A DNA stretch of 64,000 nucleotides from Mycoplasma tullyi (GCF_014068355.1 NZ_CP059674.1:803816-867815); one strand, 5' to 3'; positions 10,797 through 21,460 are shown, counted from the first letter of the stretch. Numbers and translations are program-made. The notes: a model not told the origin generated them from the letters alone.

Positions 10797-12824
10797 ATGA
10801 TCAAAGCTAAGTTTAGAAAATACAAATATTTATTTACTTTACTATCAGTAAGCTCAATAATTGTAGCTAGTTGTAACTATGGTAAAACTGCAACAGAAGT
10901 CAAACCAGGAGAAAAGAGTAAAACTAGCAATAATCTCAACGATGGTGGGGTGAGTGGAGCAACTTTAGACTCTAAGAACAAAATTGATTTGCCTAATTCT
11001 CAAGTAGCTAACAAGTTTGAAAATGGCAAAAGATATGTTCCTGATCAATATGCTAACTACGATGCTTATTTAAATTTAAATAACGTAAGTAAGGCTAGAC
11101 ATGAACCTCCTGTTAATGAAAGTTCAACACCAAATGCTGGGGTAACTAACCCTAATGATATTGATCCAGAAAAACTAAAAGAATATGACGAAAAAGCTAA
11201 GAGATTAGGTTTACCAACCTATCGTGATGCTTTTGGTTATGGTTTCTTATTACCTAATATTGGTGATGACGGAAAAATTGGGCAAGGTCTTGTAGAAAGA
11301 AATGATAGTTTTGGTCCTAATTTGATTCCAGCTTATCAACCTGGGTTCTTAGGTTCTGGATATAACTTTAAAAATTTAGGTGATCCTAGTGGTTTTTTAG
11401 GTTTACCTAGAACGATTCTTAACGATAACTATCGCAAATTTTCTAAAACAGTTTATTCATTATCTTACTCTAATGCTTTCCCTGATCTTAAAAAAGGTTT
11501 AGAAGCTGATAGTACTTGAACAACTCAGCAAAAGATTGATGCTAAATATCGTCTTTTCTTAGGTACTACTTGGATTCTAGACTATAAGTTGCCTGAAAAA
11601 ACAGGTGAATACCCTAAAACTTGGTATTTTGCTAGTAATATGCACGTACTAGAAAATCTATTATTAGATGGTATTGCGGGAACTGATCAAGATTTTAGAG
11701 ATTTTGAACATAGAGATTACGAAGTTAGAACAAACTTAGCTAGCTTAACTTTTGTTAACTATTGAAATAAAGATGCTACACCAACTGGTTCAAGATTTGC
11801 TACAACTCAACCTCAATCTGTAACACAAATCAATGACCGAACTGATCTAGGTTTCAAAGATAATACAATCCACACTCAAGACGACTTCAATAAAATCTCT
11901 ACACCTTATGTTAGAGTAAACATCGATCCTAAAAATATTAAACCAATCTTTTTAGGAGCTGACTTCTTAAAAGATGGTTCTATTCCTAAAGAAAGAGGTC
12001 GATTTAGTGATGCTAAAAGCATGATCGACTTTGGTGTTATTGAAATTACATTCAATAATGAACAAATCGCGAAATGATTAACTTCAGATTATGCTAATTG
12101 ACCTGAAAATGAAAAATACAAATTCGCTACTACATCATTACTAAACGATCAAACTTATAAAGATTTAAAAGAAGACGATTTATACGCAATCGGATTCCCT
12201 AATTCTCACGATGATTATAAGATCAGATACGCTGGAGCAGATGGAGAAACCATCGAAGCAAGAGGGGACTACGTTTCTTACTGAACAAATAAATCAGGTA
12301 ATTATTACGCTAACGCTAATCCAAATAAATTCTTAGAAGATCGCAAAGATAAAGGTGGAGATCTGAGCTGATCAAACACCAGAACATTTGTTAACAAACC
12401 TGGTGTAACTGATTTATTATTATCTTACCCATCATTTGATGGTTCACCTAAAGTTTATTCAAGAATACCTTACACTAACTCAGGTTTAGGTTACTTACTG
12501 GATAACTTTGTACCTTCAGGTGGTGCTTCAGGTTCAAGAATTATTGATGGTAGTGGTACTATTAGAGGTATCTTGTTCGGGGTTGCTAAATCTTCAACAG
12601 CTGGTTATGCAGTAGCTCTTAGAAGTGAAGGTATGGATTACGAAGGTTTATATGGATCTTACAACTTACCTCAGTACGATTTAATCTATGGTGGTGGTAA
12701 AGATCAAAAAGACTCTTACCTTGATCAGTTAATCAAGAGAAGGCCAAATGAGAAAACTTGATTGTTCCCTAAAGGTGTAGATAGAGCTAACGTTCCTGAA
12801 CAATTCAAATTTAAAAATGCCTAA
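10797..12824 (+). CDS. DUF31/MIP-family lipoprotein, probable immunoglobulin-cleaving serine protease (copy 2)
   Basis: 675 aa, a diverged paralogue of the preceding gene. Lipoprotein signal with lipobox IVASC (Cys about residue 26). Triad candidates are conserved in place: His283 in ASNMHVLENL, Asp411 in IDFGVI, Ser578 in GGASGSRII. The loop after the catalytic Ser differs from copy 1 (SGSR instead of SGSP), and the C-terminus extends past the shared YNLPQYDLIYGG motif by about 40 residues, ending with a WLFP segment. The two copies are unequal enough to have different specificities. A surface-exposed protease partner for the MIB-like proteins encoded at 31925-40684 is the likely role. Followed by a terminator hairpin. 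Confidence 0.87.
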
Positions 12825-12879
12825 TTTTTAAATAGCTCTCATCAACCTATTCAAAATAATTTATAATAACTAACTAGTA

Positions 12880-12911
12880 AAAATATGGGTAAACTTATAC
12901 TCATATTTTTT
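12880..12911 (+). terminator. Rho-independent terminator after MIP copy 2
   Basis: AAATATGGGT pairs with ACTCATATTT (one G-T pair) across an 8-base loop, and the second arm runs into TTTTTT. It lies 56 bases after the MIP stop and before rpoE, closing the ATPase-MIP gene run. Confidence 0.55.
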
Positions 12912-12922
12912 ATTGATCTATT

Positions 12923-12928
12923 TATAAT
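12923..12928 (+). promoter_or_regulatory. Candidate -10 box for rpoE-fba-ychF
   Basis: Perfect TATAAT, 23 bases upstream of the rpoE ATG and just after the preceding terminator. No clear -35 element. Confidence 0.5.
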
Positions 12929-12951
12929 TAAAAAGATATATTTTATATAAA

Positions 12952-13356
12952 ATGGCTTCATTAATTGATAAGGCTTACGAAGTTGCCCAAAAAAACTTTG
13001 TCAAGAAGGAATTTACCTTTAACGACTTATGAAAACTAGTCATTAAAGACGAGAGTTTCAATAAAAAAGATGCTCAAGATCTAATTGGAGCATTCTATAC
13101 TGATTTAATTCAAGACACAAGATTTGTTTATGTTGGTGATCAAAAATGATTAATTAAATCAATGATGCTTCATGATGAATGAGCAAAACTATCTGAAACC
13201 TTACATAACCAACAAGAATACCTTGAAGAAGGTTATGAACACGTAAAGGTTCAAGTTGAGGTTGATGAATCTTCTCCTGAGATTAGTAATGAGGGTGAAG
13301 AATCTTCATTAATTGATGACAATATTATTGTTGATTCAACAGAGGAGGAGAATTAA
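12952..13356 (+). CDS. rpoE: RNA polymerase delta subunit (RpoE)
   Basis: 134 aa. The N-terminal ~80 residues contain the HARE-HTH type sequence of Firmicute/Mollicute delta, with Trp codons written UGA in FNDLWKLV and DQKWLIKS. The last ~50 residues are strongly acidic (Glu/Asp runs) as in other RpoE proteins, where the tail competes with nucleic acid on core polymerase and helps recycling. Shorter than B. subtilis delta (about 173 aa) because the acidic tail is short, normal for mycoplasmas. First gene of a run rpoE-fba-ychF with gaps of 7 and 10 bases. Confidence 0.85.
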
Positions 13357-13363
13357 TCTTATT

Positions 13364-14236
13364 ATGTCAAAACTAGTTAATGCTAAAGCAATGATTCAAA
13401 GAGCCACTAAAGAAGGCTATGCCATTGCTCATATTAATACGAACAACTTAGAATGAACTAGAGCTATTCTATCAGCTGCTCAAGAAACTAATTCACCTGT
13501 TATTGTAGCAGCTAGTGAAGGTGCTGTTAAATACATGGGTGGGTATAAAGCTGTTTATCACATAGTAGATGATGCAATCAACAGTTTAAATATCAATGTA
13601 CCAGTTGCTTTACACCTTGATCATGGTACTTATGAAGGTGTATTTAAAGCCCTAGAAGCTGGTTTTAGTTCTGTAATGTTTGATGGTTCTCACCTAGCTT
13701 TTGAAGAAAACTACGAAAAATCAATTAAAGTAATCGAAGCTGCTAAAAAATACGACGCTTCAGTAGAACTTGAAGTTGGGACAATTGGTGGTGAAGAAGA
13801 TGGTGTTGTTGGTAATGGCGAATTAGCCAACCCACAAGAATGTAAGAAGATGAAAGACTTAGGCTGTGATATGCTAGCAGCTGGTATTGGTAATATCCAT
13901 GGTATTTACCCAGAGTCTTGAAAATCATTAAACTTTGAAGTTCTAAGTGAACTTAAAAAAGCAAGTGATGCTTCTTTAGTACTACACGGTGGTAGCGGTA
14001 TACCTAATGAACAAGTTAAAAAAGCAATTAGTTTAGGTGTAACTAAGGTAAATGTTAACACTGAATGTCAATTAGCTTTTGCAGCAGCTACTAGAAAATA
14101 CATTCTAGAAGAAAAAGATCTTGATCAACACAAAAAAGGTTATGACCCACGTAAGATGTTAAAACCAGGGTTTGAAGCTATTAAAGCTACTTGTATTGAA
14201 AAGATCAAGTTATTTGGTTCAGAAAACAAAGCTTAG
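13364..14236 (+). CDS. fba: Class II fructose-bisphosphate aldolase
   Basis: 290 aa, the usual length. Cytoplasmic glycolytic enzyme that splits fructose 1,6-bisphosphate to DHAP and glyceraldehyde 3-phosphate with a catalytic zinc. Zinc and substrate motifs are visible in order: LHLDHG (His ligands), FDGSHLAFEEN, ELEVGTIGGEEDG, GNIHGIYP, LHGGSGIP and VNVNTECQ. It follows rpoE by 7 bases, an arrangement also known in other Firmicutes-derived genomes, and precedes ychF by 10 bases. All residues expected for activity are present. Confidence 0.95.
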
Positions 14237-14246
14237 TTAATCTTGT

Positions 14247-15350
14247 ATGCTAAAAGCAGGTATTATTGGATTGCCCAATGTGGGTAAATCCACATTGTTT
14301 AACGCGATTACAACCGCTAATAGCTTGGTTGCTAACTATCCTTTTGCAACAATCGAACCTAGCTTTGGAACCGTTGAACTAATCGATCAACGCTTAAACC
14401 AATTAGTTAAACAAATTGAACCAGACAAGATTGTTTATGCAACAATCATGTTTGTTGATATTGCTGGTTTAGTTAAAGGTGCCTCTAAAGGTGAAGGTTT
14501 GGGTAATAAGTTCTTAAGCAATATCCGTGAAGTTGATTGTTTAATTCACGTGGTAAGATGTTTTGATAATAAAAACATCACTCACGTGCATAATCATGTT
14601 GATCCTGTTAGTGATATAGAAACAATTAATTTAGAATTGATTATCTCAGATCTTGAGATCGTTGATAATCGCATTAACAAGCTTAAAAGAAAGTATGAAT
14701 CAGGTGATAGCTCAGTAGCCGTTGAATACGAATTACTAACCAACATTAAAAAAACGCTTGAACAAAATAGGATGTTAGATCTATCTGAATTTAGTCAAGA
14801 AGAATTAACAATCATTAAGAACTTTAACTTACTAACAGCTAAACCTAGAATCTATGTTGGTAATATTAATGAAACATACCTATCAGATCCACTAAAAAGT
14901 CCACACGTTCAAGCGTTAGCTGAATTCTGTAAGAAAAACTCAGAACAATACTTAACGATCTGTGCTGAGATTGAACAAGAGATCTCTAACTCTTTAGCTC
15001 AAGAAAAGGAGCTAGAAGAAATCATTCAAATGTTCGGGATCGAAGAAACCGGGTTAAATAAGATTGCTTTTAAAGCTTATGAGATGCTTGGGCTATGTAC
15101 TTTCTTTACCTATGGTAAGAAAGAAGTTAGAGCTTGAACATTTAAGAAAAACTCTTTAGCACCAACTTGTGCTGGTGTCATTCACTCAGACTTTGAACGA
15201 GGTTTTATTAAAGCCGAAGTAATTCATTGATCTGATCTAATCAAGTATGGATCTGAATTAAAAGCTAAAGAAGCTGGTAAACTTCGTCTTGAAGGTAAAC
15301 AATACGTTGTTCAAGACGGTGATGTCATTAATTTCAAATTTAATGTTTAA
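14247..15350 (+). CDS. ychF: Redox-regulated ribosome-associated ATPase YchF/OLA1
   Basis: 367 aa, full length. G1 motif GLPNVGKST is at the N-terminus, G3 is [17 protein letters not shown], and the family's altered specificity motif (NINE rather than NKxD) is at about residue 205, so ATP is preferred over GTP. The C-terminal TGS-like domain (about 280-365) ends [16 protein letters not shown]. It uses UGA Trp codons. YchF binds ribosomes and acts in stress responses. Third gene of the rpoE-fba-ychF run. Confidence 0.95.
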
Positions 15351-15364
15351 AAAATTATTTAGTT

Positions 15365-15386
15365 CTATAGAATAAAATTTCTATAG
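15365..15386. other. AT-rich inverted repeat in the ychF-tdk gap
   Basis: CTATAGAA and TTCTATAG form an 8-bp perfect inverted repeat with a 6-base loop, 14 bases after the ychF stop. There is no T tract, so it is a weak terminator at best; it may instead sit at the tdk promoter. Confidence 0.35.
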
Positions 15387-15412
15387 ATTGTAGTGTAGGG
15401 GATTACTTAATA

Positions 15413-16087
15413 ATGGCTAAGAAGAATGCAATGACGACCACCAATGGCTGAATCGAAGCAATTTGTGGTCCGATGTTTGCTGGTAAAACAGATGAACTAA
15501 TTCGCAAGATTAAACGTTATCAGTATGCTGATGTGAAATCATTAGTTTTTTCACCAGCTACTGATACTAGATCAGCTCAAGAGATTATTAATTCTAGGGA
15601 TGGTCGCAAAATTAATTCGATTAAGATTAATAAAGCGTTTGAGATTTATGATTATGTTTTAGAACACAAACCTCAATTAGTGGGAATTGATGAAGTTCAA
15701 TTCTTTGATGATTCGATTATTGAAGTAATCCAAACGTTAGCTGATAATCAAATTAATGTTATTGTGGCTGGATTAGATCGTGATTTTAGAGGTGAGCCAT
15801 TTGGTCCAATTCCTAAGATCTTAGGAATTGCTGAAACAGTGATTCGACTAACTGCAATTTGTTCAGATTGTGGTGCTGAAGCTAGTCGAACTCAACGCTT
15901 GATTGATAACCAACCAGCGGACTATAATTCTGAAACAATTTTGATTGGTGATACCGAATCATACGCTGCAAGATGTCGCCATCACCACAAGGTACCTAAC
16001 CGTCCAATCAACGATCAAACCAAGAACTTCAAACGTGCACTAAAAAATAATTTTGATAAAATAGTAGAGCAATCTTCAAAAGATTAA
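15413..16087 (+). CDS. tdk: Thymidine kinase
   Basis: 224 aa. Type II thymidine kinase: P-loop GPMFAGKT (residues 19-26), Walker B-like GIDEVQFFDD, and the zinc-site Cys residues in AICSDCG with a second pair in ARCRHHHK. The lasso tyrosine region ILIGDTESYAARC is intact. It phosphorylates salvaged thymidine, important in a parasite lacking de novo pyrimidine synthesis. Start ATG 15413 gives MAKKNAM; a second in-frame ATG at 15431 is possible. Trp13 is a UGA codon, so an annotation under the standard code would truncate the N-terminus. Confidence 0.93.
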
Positions 16088-16108
16088 GATTGTGAAATTC
16101 TAATTTAG

Positions 16109-16149
16109 TGCAGAAGAACTTTTAATCATATAAAGTTCGTTATACTGCA
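16109..16149 (+). promoter_or_regulatory. Two-part hairpin between tdk and rplK
   Basis: Inner arms GAACTTT (16116-16122) and AAAGTTC (16132-16138) pair perfectly; outer arms TGCAG (16109-16113) and CTGCA (16145-16149) pair as well with an internal bulge. It lies 40 bases before the rplK start and lacks an immediate T tract, so it may be an r-protein leader structure rather than a terminator. Autoregulation by L1 is known for rplK-rplA operons in other bacteria; whether this hairpin serves it is unproven. Confidence 0.4.
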
Positions 16150-16189
16150 TAAAGAACATTAAAAATTTTTATATAGAAAGGTGTTGCTT

Positions 16190-16642
16190 GTGGCTAAAAA
16201 AGAAATCACAAGAATTGCCAAACTAGAACTAATCGGTGGTCAGGCTAAGCCTGGACCAGCTTTAGCTTCAGTTGGTATTAATATGGGTGAATTCACCAAA
16301 CAATTTAACGATAAGACTAAAGATCGTAACGGAGATGTAGTTCCTGTTATTATTACTGCATTTAATGACAAGAGCTTTACATTCGAATTAAAGACAACTC
16401 CGGTTACGATCCTTCTAAAGAAGGCTGCTAAGATTGAAAGTGGTGCTAAAAACCCTAAAACTGAAAAAGTTGGAAAGATCTCTAGAGAAGAAGCTTTAAA
16501 GATCGCTGAATACAAAATGCCTGATCTTAATGCATACGATGCAGAAGCTGCTTTAAGAATGGTAGCTGGTACAGCTAAACAAATGGGATTAGAAATCGAA
16601 GGTGTCGATCCTGTTACTAAGAGCAAGAAAGGATCTAAATAG
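16190..16642 (+). CDS. rplK: 50S ribosomal protein L11
   Basis: 150 aa. N-terminal domain [19 protein letters not shown] and C-terminal rRNA-binding helix region ending [10 protein letters not shown] are characteristic. The GTG at 16190 is chosen because it gives the conserved MAKKEIT start and lies 8 bases after AGAAAGG, a good ribosome binding site; a GTG at 16181 would add three residues and overlap that site. L11 forms the GTPase-associated stalk base. Followed by rplA after 3 bases. Confidence 0.95.
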   Translation: MAKKEITRIAKLELIGGQAKPGPALASVGINMGEFTKQFNDKTKDRNGDVVPVIITAFNDKSFTFELKTTPVTILLKKAAKIESGAKNPKTEKVGKISREEALKIAEYKMPDLNAYDAEAALRMVAGTAKQMGLEIEGVDPVTKSKKGSK

Positions 16643-16645
16643 ACG

Positions 16646-17326
16646 ATGGCTAAGAAATTAACTAAAAAAACTAAAGCTGCGCTAAGTAGTTTTGATCCTA
16701 AACAAATCTATGATTTAGATCAAGCAATTGAAATTGCTAAAAAAACTTCAATCACTAAATTTGAAAGCTCAATTGATATCGCGATCAAATTAAACTTAGA
16801 CACAACTAAAGCTGATCAACAACTAAGAGGGGCAATTTCATTACCTCACAACGTTTCAAAACCAATCAGAATTTTAGCAATTACTGATCAACAAGCTGAA
16901 GCTAAACAAGCTGGTGCTGATTTCATTGGTGAAATCGATAAGATTAATGAGATCAAAGCTGGTTGAATGGACTTTGATGTAATTATTACCAACCCTAAAT
17001 TCATGATCGAATTAGGTAAACTAGGTAAGATCTTAGGTCCTAAGGGATTAATGCCTAATCCTAAGACAGGTACAGTTACTCAAGATATTGCTACAGCAAT
17101 TACAGAATACCGTAAAGGTAAAAAAGAATACCGTACTGACACATTTGGTAATATCCACATGACTGTTGGTAAACAATCAACTGATACAAACAAGATTGTT
17201 GAAAACGCTAACGCATTAATCGATTTAATCAAATCAAGAAGACCAAGTGCTGTCAAAGGTGTTTATATTCAAAACATCTCAGTCTCATCAACAATGGGTC
17301 CAGGAGTTAAGGTTAAAATTAATTAG
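16646..17326 (+). CDS. rplA: 50S ribosomal protein L1
   Basis: 226 aa, standard length. Conserved L1 segments include GADFIGEI, LGPKGLMPNPKTGTV and the C-terminal ISVSSTMGPGVK. A UGA at 16964-16966 encodes Trp in the loop before the MDFDVI segment. L1 binds 23S rRNA at the L1 stalk and often represses its own mRNA. The stop codon is part of the first arm of the terminator that follows. Confidence 0.95.
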
Positions 17327-17347
17327 GTCTCCTAATTAATTTTTTTT
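17317..17347 (+). terminator. Strong rho-independent terminator ending rplK-rplA
   Basis: AATTAATTAG (17317-17326) pairs perfectly with CTAATTAATT (17332-17341) around a 5-base loop, followed by seven T. The first arm includes the rplA stop codon, so a terminating ribosome would cover it; pth starts only 3 bases after the T tract. Confidence 0.85.
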
Positions 17348-17350
17348 ACT

Positions 17351-17902
17351 ATGAAACTAGTTGTTGGTTTAGGCAATCCTGGGTTTGAATACGAACACAC
17401 TCGTCATAATATTGGATTTAAGATTGTTGACAAGTTGTTAGATGTTTTAAATCTAGAATTAGATAAATCCCAATTTAATGGGATTTATGTCAAACACCAA
17501 GATTTTATTATTGCTAAACCCTTAACTTATATGAACTTGTCAGGGAACTTTGTTCGTGAACTGGTTAACTTCTACAAGATTAAGCTCGATGATATCTTAG
17601 TAATTCACGACGAACTTGCTTTTAATCTTGGAGTAGTAAGATTAAAGCAAAACGGTTCAGCTAACGGACAAAAGGGTGTGGCTAATATCATTGATCAACT
17701 AGGCACCCAAAACTTTAAACGCCTGAGAGTAGGGATCAAAAACGAATACTTAAAAAATATCTCTTCTTTTGTTTTAAGTAAGTTCAGTCCTAATGAGGCA
17801 ATCCTATTAGAAAGTGCAGTTGCTTCAGCTAGTGTGATTGCTTATGATTTTCTTAAATCAAATAAGAGCTTCAGCCAATTAATGAATGAATACAATCAAT
17901 AA
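17351..17902 (+). CDS. pth: Peptidyl-tRNA hydrolase
   Basis: 183 aa. Catalytic His in the [18 protein letters not shown] region, plus [10 protein letters not shown], the IHDELAF loop with the conserved Asp, and the NGQKG segment. It releases tRNA from peptidyl-tRNA dropped by ribosomes. The next gene, tilS, starts 17 bases before its stop, indicating translational coupling; pth-tilS pairing is common in Mollicutes. Confidence 0.95.
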   Translation: MKLVVGLGNPGFEYEHTRHNIGFKIVDKLLDVLNLELDKSQFNGIYVKHQDFIIAKPLTYMNLSGNFVRELVNFYKIKLDDILVIHDELAFNLGVVRLKQNGSANGQKGVANIIDQLGTQNFKRLRVGIKNEYLKNISSFVLSKFSPNEAILLESAVASASVIAYDFLKSNKSFSQLMNEYNQ

Positions 17903-18749
17903 GAAACAATATTTAATTGGCGTATCCGGTGGTCCTGATTCGATCTATTTATTAGATCGATATCAAGATCAAATTAAAGTCGTTTGTCATGTTAATTACA
18001 ACAAACGACCAACAGCACTACGTGACCAATTAATTGTTTCAGATTATTGTTCTAAACATAAGATTCCTTTAGAGATCTTGTCTATATCACCTTCACATCA
18101 ATATCATAAGAACTTCCAAGATCAAGCTAGGAAGATTCGTTATGATTTTTTTTTATCTACTGGTTTAAAGTATCAATTAGATTCATGTTTGATTGCTCAT
18201 CATAAAGATGATTTCTTAGAAACTGCAATTATGCAGTATAAAAAAAACCAAGAACTATTATTCTTTGGTTTGCATGAAGAATCAACTTATCAATCATTAA
18301 AAATATATAGACCTTTACTAGATTTTTGAAAAGATGAGATTCTATCTTATTTAGATAAAAATAAGATAGCTTTTGGAATTGATGAAAGTAATTTTTCATT
18401 AACGTATCAACGAAATAAGATTAGAGATAAATTAGGCAAATTAACTAAAGAAGAAAAACAAACTGAATTAGATTTTTTTCTTAAGCTAAATGAACAAAAT
18501 CAGGATAGATATCAATCCTTAAAAGAATTTATGGATTCTTGGGATTACAACTATTCTAAGTTGATTAATTCACCAGAGTATTTCAATTTGCTTTATTTAT
18601 GGTTATCTAAAAACGACATTAAGTACACCAAGAAAAAAGCAGAGAACATCTCAAGTTTTTTACAAAAGAAAAACAAAAAGCAATTCAGATTAAAGAATGG
18701 TGTTTTTCTAGCAAAGGAAGGCGCAAAACTTAAAATTGTTAAGTTATAG
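17886..18749 (+). CDS. tilS: tRNA(Ile) lysidine synthetase
   Basis: 287 aa, short compared with E. coli TilS (about 430) because the C-terminal domains are reduced, as in other mycoplasmas. PP-loop SGGPDS at residues 14-19; HVNYNKRP and [14 protein letters not shown] are the other adenylation-domain motifs. It converts C34 of tRNA-Ile(CAU) to lysidine so that it reads AUA, essential in an AT-rich genome with many AUA codons. UGA at 18327-18329 is read as Trp. Confidence 0.92.
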
Positions 18750-18938
18750 GATTTTTCTCGTTTATCAAAACAAGATTAATATCAGCGATTAAATTTAACA
18801 AAAATTAGTTTTTAATCTCTTATTAATTTAATAAATAAATTAATCAAAATTTTTGGTGAAAAGAATCTTCGTTTTGGATCTGAAAAAGTAAGGATCACTC
18901 AGAGTTATTTATTAAACTCAAATTAACCATTAGTATTG
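18750..18938. other. Gene-free leader DNA between tilS and the PTS operon
   Basis: 189 AT-rich bases with no ORF. AATTAGTTTTTAATCTCTTATTAATT-type short inverted repeats at about 18803-18830 may terminate pth-tilS transcription weakly. Nothing else recognised until the inverted repeat at 18939. Confidence 0.3.
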
Positions 18939-18990
18939 TTTTATGCTTATAGATTACGTTAAAATCCGTGATTATTCAATAAGCATAAAA
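18939..18990 (+). promoter_or_regulatory. 12-bp inverted repeat just upstream of the PTS gene
   Basis: TTTTATGCTTAT (18939-18950) and ATAAGCATAAAA (18979-18990) are perfect complements separated by 28 bases. The second arm ends 20 bases before the ATG, directly before a GAAAGAGG ribosome binding site. It could be an operator, or an RNA hairpin that affects initiation or termination in response to sugar. No T tract follows, so an ordinary terminator is unlikely. Confidence 0.5.
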
Positions 18991-19010
18991 GAAAGAGGTT
19001 ATCCAAAACT

Positions 19011-21011
19011 ATGGAAATCAATAAACCCGAGTTCGTCTTTATTGATCTTAAAGAAAACAAAAGAGACAATATCTTAAAAGAATTAGCTGTTCAAGCTGTT
19101 AAGCTTGATTTAGCAACTAATCAAGAAGAGCTATATCAAGCTTTCTTAGAAAGAGAAAAGGAATCATCCACAGCTTTACCAGATCTTTTTGGTATTCCCC
19201 ATGCTAGAACTGCTGTGGTAAAACAACCAGCATTGTTGTTTGCAAAATTAAATGAAGCAGTTGAGTGGGATGAAGATAAAAAACAAGTTAAATATCTCTT
19301 CACAATTTTAGTTCCTGAAGATGCATCTAATACACATTTAGAAATTATCTCTAATGTTGCAAAACTAATTATGGATAAGGATGCTATTCAGAAATTAATT
19401 GCATCAAACGATCCAAAAGAAATTTCTAAACTAATTGTTTCTTATTTAAATTCAACAACTACAAAAGGATCAAATAACAACTCCGATAAGTTGATCTTAG
19501 CTTTAACAGCTTGTCCTGTTGGTGTGGCTCACACTTATTTAGCTGCTGAAAAACTTAGTGAAACAGCAACTAAAATGGGTTATCGCATTAAAGTAGAAAC
19601 CCATGGATCAGTTGGAGCTAAAAACACTTTCAGCGAAGAAGATATAAAGAATGCCGATTTAGTGATTGTTGCTGCAGATATCGGTTTAGACACATCAAGA
19701 TTTAGTAATAAGCGTGTGTTTCAAACTACAATCAAGCCAGCAATCCACGAACCTGAAAAGTTAATCAACGAAGCATTTAATAAAGCAACCACACTTAACC
19801 AAAAAGACACTAACCAAACAATTTTAGGTCAAGATGCTAAACGACCAGGAATTATGCGTCACATCTTAGCTGGTGTGTCTTATATGGTTCCTTTTGTAAT
19901 TCTTGGTGGAATCTGTATTGCGATTGCGATCGGTGTAGGTAAACTAATCTATGGACAACAATACAATGCTGTAGAAGGTGACTTCTTCTTTTATCTATTA
20001 AAAATCGGTGTAGTCGCATTCACATTAATGATCGGTGCATTAGGAGCATATATTGCTAATTCAATTGGTGGAAGAGCTGCCATTGCTCCTGCATTTATTG
20101 TCTGTGTCTTAGCTAATACTCCTGAGGCAATCTTTCCCATTGCTGGCATTAAAGTAGTTACAGCAATGGGATTCATTGGATCAATCTTCTTTGGTCTAGC
20201 AATTGGCTTTACTGTTAAATGAATTAACACTTGAAGAATTAATAAAGCACTAGCACCAATCATGCCTGTATTTGTTATTCCTTTAGGTGTAGGATTGTTC
20301 TATGCATTAATAGCTATATTCGTATTAGGTGCTCCAATTGGATTTGTCATGGACAAATTCATTAAAGCTCTTGAAGAAGCTTTCAAAAACGGCAATATAG
20401 GTATTGGTTTAGGTATTGGATTAGGCATCTTAATTGGGGCTATGACTGGGTTTGATATGGGTGGTCCAGTTAATAAAGTTGCTTTCTTAACCTGTGCAAC
20501 CTTGATTACTTCAAATATTTATGAACCAATGGGGATGATGGCTGCAGCCATCCCAATTGCTCCACTTGGAATGGGATTATGTACAGTGATCTTCCGTAAG
20601 AAATTCAACGAAGGTGAAAAATCACTTGGTATTAGTGCAATCTTGATGGGAACTATTGGAATCTCAGAAGGAGCTATTCCGTTTGCAGTTGCAGATCCTA
20701 AAAAAGCAATTATCTCAAACGTAATTGGTTCAGCTGTTGCTGGTGCTATTGCTGGTGCATTTGGTGTAACTTGTGCAGCTGCTCACGGTGGTCCAATTGT
20801 TGGATTCTTATTAGCAGTATCATCTAACAAACCACAAGGTTTAGCTTGAGGTTTATCATTCTTCTTCTTAGCTATTATTGTTGGTACATTAGTAACATGT
20901 TTCATGTATGGTTTCTGAAGAACTAAACCAGCAGAAGAAGGTATTGTATTACCTGTTAATAAATGAACTTTCTGAAGAAAGAAAAAAGCTAATCTTAATA
21001 TCCAAGCGTAA
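19011..21011 (+). CDS. PTS fructose/mannose-family EIIABC permease
   Basis: 666 aa in the order EIIA-EIIB-EIIC. EIIA (residues 1-150) has the phospho-His at H64 in GIPHAR; EIIB (about 160-260) has the phospho-Cys C168 in LTACPVGVAHT; EIIC (about 280-665) has about nine membrane helices and the GGPVNK motif. UGA codons appear in the EIIC loops. It imports and phosphorylates a sugar using HPr. The family includes fructose (FruA) and mannose (ManP) carriers. The downstream manA favours mannose here, while sequence alone would permit fructose; hence no symbol. Good ribosome binding site GAAAGAGG 12 bases upstream. Confidence 0.9.
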
Positions 21012-21013
21012 TT

Positions 21014-21460
21014 ATGAAAAAGAAGATATTTAAAGATCAAAAACAAAAGAATAAGTTTTTGTTTTATTTATTGTTAGCAATTACTTTAATTGCTTTATTA
21101 GTAGGGATTATCTTATTGGCATTAAATACAGGTAATTATAATAACCAAGTATCTAGAACTAGGGATTATCTAGTTTTACAAACAGATAAAGCAGCAATAG
21201 AGAATGCTAATTTCAATATGCAAGGTTTAATGCTTGGTAAATTTAAAGATCTGTTATCGAACGTTAAGAACCAAGCTGAATTAAATACAACTGTGTCTCA
21301 AATTATTCAAAACAATAATTTGATTAGTACGATTGATGCTCCTGCATTTGCTTATGGAATATTCATGGTTTTAATAGGCATTCTAACTGGTTTTGCAACA
21401 ATATTGTTTGGTAACAGTACATTTAATAAGAAATACCAAAAGGAAGATGTACAAGCCTAA
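21014..21460 (+). CDS. Small membrane protein with two helices, unknown function
   Basis: 148 aa. Lys-rich N-terminus, helix one at about residues 15-40, a polar ~65-residue loop, helix two at about 112-138, and a short charged tail. With both termini probably inside, the loop would face outward. Starts 2 bases after the PTS stop and overlaps manA by 14 bases, so it belongs to the sugar operon. I do not recognise the family; a PTS accessory role is only suggested by position. Confidence 0.7.
   Translation: MKKKIFKDQKQKNKFLFYLLLAITLIALLVGIILLALNTGNYNNQVSRTRDYLVLQTDKAAIENANFNMQGLMLGKFKDLLSNVKNQAELNTTVSQIIQNNNLISTIDAPAFAYGIFMVLIGILTGFATILFGNSTFNKKYQKEDVQA

Noticed and set aside
16240-16626. Antisense ORF within rplK on the minus strand
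   Set aside because: It mirrors a highly conserved ribosomal protein gene and is a codon-usage shadow. Similar antisense ORFs in fba, gyrA, gyrB and the MIB genes were left out for the same reason.
19011-21011. Frameshifted PTS gene split into two
   Set aside because: The apparent gap at 20222-20262 contains only UGA codons; the frame is continuous.
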